Shown piece by piece: positions 57,641-64,000 of a stretch of DNA of 64,000 nt. Origin of the DNA: Liquidambar formosana. Taxonomy: Eukaryota > Streptophyta > Magnoliopsida > Saxifragales > Altingiaceae. Location: NCBI GenBank assembly GCA_039720395.1, contig CM077833.1:24326271-24390270 (forward strand), given 5' to 3'. The position numbers were made by a program, and so were the translations under genes. How positions within the stretch are numbered: the first letter of the stretch is position 1; each line of letters opens with the position of its first letter. The notes beneath the pieces were generated by a model. It was not told the origin of the DNA, did not search any database, and worked only from the letters and a program-made list of their open reading frames with translations.

Positions 57641-59645
57641 AAGTAGAATCTGTGCGTCAGTGAGGGAATTTTAGGGAATTTTTTAATTCACATTGGACCC
57701 CTCAGTTGTTGGGTTTAATCTACTCACTCTGGTAAGAAATCTTCGCTGTCAGACTTGCTAAAGTGATCTAATCAACAATGCCACTTAGATAATATGACAC
57801 AAAAATTAACACATAAATATCTCACAAGTTAGGTATATCTATTTCATGTGAATGCATATGATCTCTACATAATATGCCATGATATATCTCATGCTGCAGA
57901 TGACAGACATCAACTCGGTTTCATAATAGCATCATCTAAAAGGTTAGTCAATGATATCTCAACAAAACTGGATCACATTATCACAAAATAGGACCGTTGC
58001 ACATGACAATATCCATGGGGATTGACAATATGAGGCGCGAATTAAACATTAGGCATTCGTAGGATGGGTTATCGCCCACCATCCAAGCAAGCACGAGATC
58101 TCTTTGACAGAAACTTGATCCAGTCCAATGAACCTAATCAAATGATGCATTTTAATATTTTCTTTTTCTTTTACTCTTTTTTTTTTTTTTTTTAATTAAA
58201 CTTATGGGTGGCATAGGTGCATACTGTCATGCATGCATGGTTACGGATCATCATTAAAGCAAACCTTATGAAGCATGTGTCATTATTTAAAAAGGTCACT
58301 AGCGAAACCCTATCAGCCTATATATGCTTGAAAACCTTACCTAAACCCTAGCACTTTTATTCTTAAATTTCAATCATGAAAACATGAGGACAGTTCTCTT
58401 TTCATTATTTTCAAATAGCTTTGAAGCCAGACAAGTTTCACTTAGAAAAAGTTCAGAAAATTTAAAAGGAGTCTAACAGAAGCATCTTGACACTTTTGTA
58501 TACAGCTTTGCCAACAAAGAAGAATGTTTACCAACACAAAAGAACATAATGGTTATCAGTACTGTCAGTGAGATATCATAATATTTTATGAAAAGGGAAG
58601 TGAAGTAGGCACCCCCCCCCCCCCCCCCAAACCCTCTCTCTCCCCCTCTTTTTTTGGATATATGGGGCACGCCCATATAGTGAAATCACAACACTACCTT
58701 CACTGGCTAGTAAGATCACTATTCTATGCTCAATCAGACTGCACCATAGGTGAGTACAGCTCAACTGAAACCAGCCATTGAAAAACCTTTGAATGAAGAA
58801 AATCAACATTCGATCAGTTCCACTAGCTCAACTAATTAAACCTATCCCAGATAATAGACAAGCGGTTAGCATAATTCTTTCGGGAAAAAAAGATCATTAT
58901 GTATTGTCCATAGACAGTAGTGTCTTATACATCAGGCCACATGCTGCAAATGGCGTGCTTTGGAGCTGACCAAAAAATGTCCATCAACATATTTTCATCT
59001 TACTAGTGAAGTACATAATTCTGTCTTTCCACTTCAAAAATCTCATAACATTGATATGCAGTCAAGAGGGCAAGTTGGGTTTTCCACTGCCTTTATCAGA
59101 GAGAAGGCGCTCCACGTATAAAAAATTTTGGAGCCCCAACATTGCTAGAAGATATAAAATTGTAGAAGTTGGAAGAATGTCGGAGAAAAGATATCTTATT
59201 GTTGTGCAGGCCTCTTTGGGACATGAGGAGTTGGAAGAAGGTGGACTTTGCACCCCTCTCTCAAAATGGTGGGGTTCCAATCTTATTCAAACTCTTCTCT
59301 GTCTTATTGACTCTATATTTTATATAGAAATATAAATATAGATAGCCATTACATTGAGGCATCTCATCTACATAAAGTATTAGTTTTGTTAACATACTTA
59401 TTCGCATTCATATAATTAGGTATGCAACATAACAATTTAACCAAACATTCCACCCTTCCAACTTGACTCGATATTTAACTATTAGACTTGGCATAATCGA
59501 GTGAAAAATGAAATTGCTCTAAGTCTCAAGCAAAATAAACAGTGTATTTTTTTTTTTTTTTCCTTAACATCCTCGTGAAATTCCTGACTCTAAGGAAGGG
59601 ACATTACCATACAAATAGAACATGATGGTTAGAGTTGAAAAATAC
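57641..59645. other. Intergenic DNA
   Basis: A C run lies at 58612-58628 and a T tract at 58176-58192. The + frame 59006-59335 contains a less AT-rich part (about 59060-59290) that may be a transposon-derived fragment, but I cannot name it. No other gene was seen. Confidence 0.4.
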
Positions 59646-59649
59646 TCTT

Positions 59650-59975
59650 TGGTGTCAGATTCCTTTTAAACTGGCAAATGTTATGATGGATAAGCAAAAA
59701 TACAAAAAAGGATCAAATATCCGTGAGAAGCTAGAGTTGACACAAATTCATGACAAGATGAGGGAAAGTTGTCTCGAAAGGTTTAGAAAGGGTGATTCAA
59801 TTCAGGCTAAAGGTGCCACAAGATCGAGAGGAAGACAAAAAGGAGGTCAGTCCAGGGACTGAAAAGGACATGATTACCAATGAATTAGCGAGGATATTGC
59901 CGTATAAATATTGCATAAATGATAGAAAAAAGATTCATATAGCCAACCCCAAGTAATTTGGATCAAAGGGTATAC
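59650..59975 (+). pseudogene. Relic of a LINE reverse-transcriptase C-terminus
   Basis: The frame from about 59635 reads SNIREKLELTQIHDKMRES, the typical (I)REKLGLTQI.DKMRE.RLRWFGHV segment at the end of plant LINE-type polyproteins. It continues as a degraded Arg/Gly-rich RGRQKGG stretch. After stops and shifts come EKDMITNELA (about 59860) and IHIANPK (about 59935), which match the usual last motifs of that segment. The polymerase core is absent, so it is a short, decayed 3' fragment. Confidence 0.6.
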
Positions 59976-61473
59976 CAAAATCAGCTGTATCTCAGATGAT
60001 ATACATCGGTATCAATAATAAGTATTGCTAAAACTTGGTCACGACATTGCTTTTCACTTACCTTGTGTATGTTCAACCGTAATACAGATGAGGGTCTACA
60101 CCCAAACTTTAGTCATACTTGCTGACTGTTAAATGGTAGTATTCTGTTGAAGTTTTGTACGACTAAACACTTCCCTTTAACCTAGACAAAAACATTAGAA
60201 ATTGTTTAGTCTCCATGGAGAGTCATTCAGCCTTGGAGTCGCTTCCAAACATCCCCAGAAATCAAAACCCATAAGACTCAAAACATTCTATAAAAGTACA
60301 AGGATTCCAGGCATCAGGATGCAAATGGACACATATGACGTCAAATTTGTAGTTAAGGTCAGTATCAAATTATTTTGTTGGCCTGCAATGGGATTTGATC
60401 TTCTTGAAAAACACGATTGTCCATATCTTCCTTGAAGGTTTTACTGTGCTGTATAATTCTTTAATGCATGTTCCCTTCCTTTCACCATAATTATGTCCCC
60501 ACTTCGCCAAAATGTGGGGTTATTCCATTAAGAATTAAACGTTTGCAATTTTTAGTATTACATATGAATATATATATATATATATATTAGAAACAAAAGG
60601 CTTAACCCAAGTACATGAGAATTATTATATATGAAACAGATAGATATGTTTTGACAAAAAACATGTGACCATCAAGCGATGCTAAGAAAACTGAACCCCT
60701 GGCCCTTTTGAGAAGCCCTTAATCAGAGTAGACATTCAGGAAGCCGGGTAATTATTGAGGGAGGATAACAGTAAAAGTGATGGATGAAGGCTTAAGATTA
60801 AGGTCAGTTATGGATCAAAGCTTGCATTCATTATTCATCAAGATGCGAGAGAGTTACTTCTGAGAATATTCTCAGATTCCTTTCATCCAAGAAACCGCAA
60901 CTCATTCAGTTATCTTTTTTCGGATACTGAATTTTGCATTACCACCGTTAACAAAAGATCTAGGAAAATAATTATCTAATATTAAGAATCTTCCATAGAT
61001 TTGCTGGCAAATGTGGATTGCAGACCAAAGCAATCAAGAAAAGTAGCTGAAGGGCTGTTTACGGATGCTGCAAGAATTTACAGTAATTCGACATCCAAAT
61101 CAAAATTAAAAAGGCTCTGACACTCAAAGTTGCATCTAGAGGATGTCAGCAAATAAAAAAGAAGGGGGAAAAGGGGAAGAGAAGGGACAATGTGCTTATA
61201 CAGTTCACGAATGCAATTGATATTCGTTACATAATAATATGATTTTACAGTAAAAGCTCTAGACCTTACCTCTCTAATTCAAGGGAAAAATGGAATAAAA
61301 AAAGATGAACTGAGGGGTAAAGAACAATCAACCATATAAAACATACATAAACTAATGAAAACTATGGCTAGTGCATTCTTTGATTAAATGCAGATGGAGC
61401 AAACCCAAAAGAATACCTATTAGGAGCAGTGTGGCAGCCTCGGAATTTCAAAGGCAGTGCTAAAGCATTGTGC
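59976..61473. other. Intergenic DNA and PMT 3' flank
   Basis: A TA microsatellite lies at 60569-60588. About 61200-61473 is probably the 3' untranslated region of the PMT gene on the - strand. No other gene was seen. Confidence 0.4.
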
Positions 61474-63938
61474 TCAAGCAATAGCTGACTTAATCATCTC
61501 TTCCTCTGTGGGACGCCAAAATGTCTTCTGAACACAAAGCAGGCCCTCATTGTCCTTCGAGTAAGTCAATCGAATCTCCCACTGAAGAGACTTGGCCAAG
61601 TTCTCAACCTCACCTATGGTTTCAACATTGTCCCGAACGATCAGCTTTCCCTCTGGCCTTAGGATCCTATCAACTTCTGCAATCACTGTTACTAACTTGC
61701 ACCTGTTGCCAGAAGAAAATCACCATATTAAATTAGAGCAATGATTGGAAGGATTTTTGTCAAGGATTAAAGAATGTATCGTATAAGATAGTAGACCTCT
61801 TTTTAAGATTGGAGAAGAGATGATCTGCATGGAGGAGATCGTAAGATCTGGGGTAAGTGCTGAATGATTCACACCAATCATGATACATTCCAAATAAACC
61901 GCGTTCATAGATTATTGGAAGTGTGTCGGGTGAGTCGATTGGGACTACATTCATTACCCACACTTTCAAGTCTTTCAGTGCTGCAGCAAATCTGAAAGCA
62001 TAATGGAATAATTAGGATCCAGAGAAAACAAAATAGGACTATAAGCTTTTTAGTAAGACATTATAACAATAACAATAACAGTAAATAGTGAAGACTGCAG
62101 TGAAGGTGATAAATCACTAGGTTCACATTCAATGTGTCACAATATTGTGCGGAGGTGTAACCCTTTAATTTCACTAAGAATTGTGTAACAGAATGTATCC
62201 CCCATTTCTTCCCTGACCCACCGAAAAGAAAAAAAAAATGTAGGATTTGTTATTTGAAAGAAACAAAGACCTGCCAAAGATAGTAACTCTCACTACTGGA
62301 AAATGACAAATAAAAGCACAATAGCTTACCCTCCATATATAGCTCTCATGTCCATGACATTCCTCACAGAAGACCAGTTTATTCCCATTCCATTCAAATA
62401 TGACTTTGACACAACATGCTTCCAGTGCTCGTAGTCAGAAGTGAAATCCTCTGGAGCAGCTTTGCCATAAACTCCGATCTGAGAACTCTTCAACCAGTAA
62501 GGTGGCTTCTCCACCCTAATAGGCCACTGCTCTGGCCACTTAGACCCACGCTCTGATGCATCTACTGGTATTTTGTGCATGCATGCCTCCAGTAGTACAT
62601 TCCTTAAGACATATGAACATAAAAAATAAAAATAAAATAAGGTATAAAACAATTGTACTTGGAGATCTACAAATTATGAAAATCAACCGAGTGTCAGTTT
62701 CCTTGCATAGAGGTGCCTCTGTGACCCAGTAAAGCACTTTTTGGATTCTATAGGAAAGGCTGTTTCAAAACAAAGGAATATCATTCTAGTAATCAAGCAA
62801 GACATATGCTTTAGTGTTATCCAATGTGTATCGTCATTCGCCTTTTTCTTCCCACAAAAAGCAGACAGTACTACAGTAGTCCCTCCCCCCCCCCCCCTTT
62901 TTTTTTTTTTTTTTTTTTGGCTATAGAAGCAGACAGTATTCAGACACTGAAAATGCACACCTTTTGCCCCAACATAGCAGCCTGAGAACTATGGTCACAA
63001 ATATTAAAAAAGAATGGACAAAGAAGGCAATGCTATTTTCACCCCACACTTTGCTTCTTGCACTCTAAAATCTTTGTAAATTATTGAGGTAGTCTGTATC
63101 TAAGCTCATGTGACAAATATATAGATGAGGCATTTGGATCTCCCATGGGAACTGGCAGAGTCCAATTTGTGTTTTACAACTGGATTTGAAATAAATGCAT
63201 TTTATTTCTTTAAACATTTAATTTTATTGCTCTGATTTTCTTGTGATTTCTTTAAAATAGGATTATTTCAGAATCTCAACAAAAGACCACATTATTGAAT
63301 ATTGTGGTGATTATCAAAATGGGTTCAAATTACACAACCAATTTCTGTGGTCAAGCACTGCATAAGAAAATGTGTTCGCACGAGTTTCTATGCATTTTCA
63401 CGTTTTTCTATACTATTAAGCATAGGTTAGGACCATATCCAGCTCACCTCTCCCATGACCCCACTTAGCGGGACCAACACTAGATAACAGCCTATTTTTA
63501 AAGATAGTAAATATCGATTCTTAAGTAGTTATGTCACAGACCAAACCAGTTGTACACGTAATGAACTCATGGATCATATTATATGCAGTCAACTTCAAAT
63601 ATTGCTTACGATGTTAACTGCTTTAATGACTTTTTTTTTTTTTTTTGGTTTAATATGATTTCCTATTTTATTTTATTTTTTCAATTTTTACATTATTTTT
63701 GCTTCTCATAATCCAAGATATCATGACCAAAAAAAAAAAACCATGGGCTAATGAAAAAATTACCAGGCCGCATTTGGATCATCAGATTCCTTGCATAGTG
63801 GGGGCTCATTTTGTGGTCTTTTCTCATAGCATTCATTGGAAGTTGGCTTTCTATATATTGCCGCACCTACAGCATTCAATCTATCCTTTTTAATTGTTAC
63901 CAGATCCCAGCACATTGACTTCGTTAATTTGGACATGG
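61474..63938 (-). CDS. PMT-family (DUF248) putative methyltransferase, last four exons
   Basis: Exons on the - strand are 63938-63764, 62602-62330, 61991-61797 and 61702-61474, about 290 codons in all. The introns (1161, 338 and 94 bp) are GT-AG and all join in frame. The protein reads [75 protein letters not shown], the [20 protein letters not shown] block and [17 protein letters not shown], and ends [14 protein letters not shown]. These are the hallmark motifs of the putative S-adenosylmethionine methyltransferase family (Methyltransf_29). In general these are Golgi type II membrane proteins linked to pectin methylation. The wording is closest to what I recall of the PMT24-27 group, which I cannot confirm. 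The membrane anchor and start lie beyond 64000. Confidence 0.9.
62882..62919. repeat. C then T homopolymer tract in PMT intron
   Basis: About 17 C followed by about 20 T. It is likely length-variable and error-prone in assembly. Confidence 0.8.
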
Positions 63939-64000
63939 CTGCCAACAATTTGCACCAAAATAAAAAGAAAATTCATTTTAGAATCAATCCACAAATCCAT

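Noticed and set aside
59006..59335. A 109-codon gene on the + strand
   Set aside because: No recognisable family, no splice or promoter support, and the position next to a LINE relic favours transposon debris.

Overview
The window is nuclear DNA of a flowering plant, most likely a eudicot. It is AT-rich, its genes are interrupted by GT-AG introns, and its intergenic space is packed with small non-autonomous transposons. I cannot name the species from the sequence.

About 5.8-54.5 kb holds a tandem cluster of wall-associated receptor kinase (WAK) genes, all on the + strand. Three look intact and share one three-exon, phase-1 structure: WAK-A (5930-10042, 746 aa), WAK-B (18444-22812, 744 aa) and WAK-D (32582-38332, 746 aa). 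Exon 1 encodes a signal peptide, the cysteine-rich galacturonan-binding head and a first EGF module. Exon 2 encodes one calcium-binding EGF module. Exon 3 encodes the membrane span, juxtamembrane segment and an RD-type Ser/Thr kinase. WAK-C (25339-25835) is a 3' remnant of the kinase exon. WAK-E (50901-54458) is full length but carries three one-base frameshifts. The four start regions share a compact core promoter and the start context gcgt(a/g)gccATGGG. Such proteins link pectin or oligogalacturonide perception in the wall to cytoplasmic phosphorylation, in growth or defence.

Between the genes are diverged paralogous blocks (called B, C, D, E and F here). They show that the cluster grew by segmental duplication, and several copies no longer have a WAK gene beside them. 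I resolved many non-autonomous elements with target-site duplications (TSDs): a Mutator-type fold-back MITE family of about 400 bp (eight copies, one nested in another), two 1.4-kb Mutator-type elements, two hAT elements, PIF/Harbinger and Stowaway MITEs, a Helitron and tRNA-derived SINEs.

From about 54.5 kb the cluster gives way to a different neighbourhood: a possible small secreted-peptide ORF on the - strand (57.2-57.4 kb), a LINE relic (59.7-60.0 kb) and, at the right edge, the last four exons of a pectin-type methyltransferase (PMT, DUF248) on the - strand (61474-63938). That gene continues beyond the window. No rRNA gene, free-standing tRNA gene or CRISPR array was seen.
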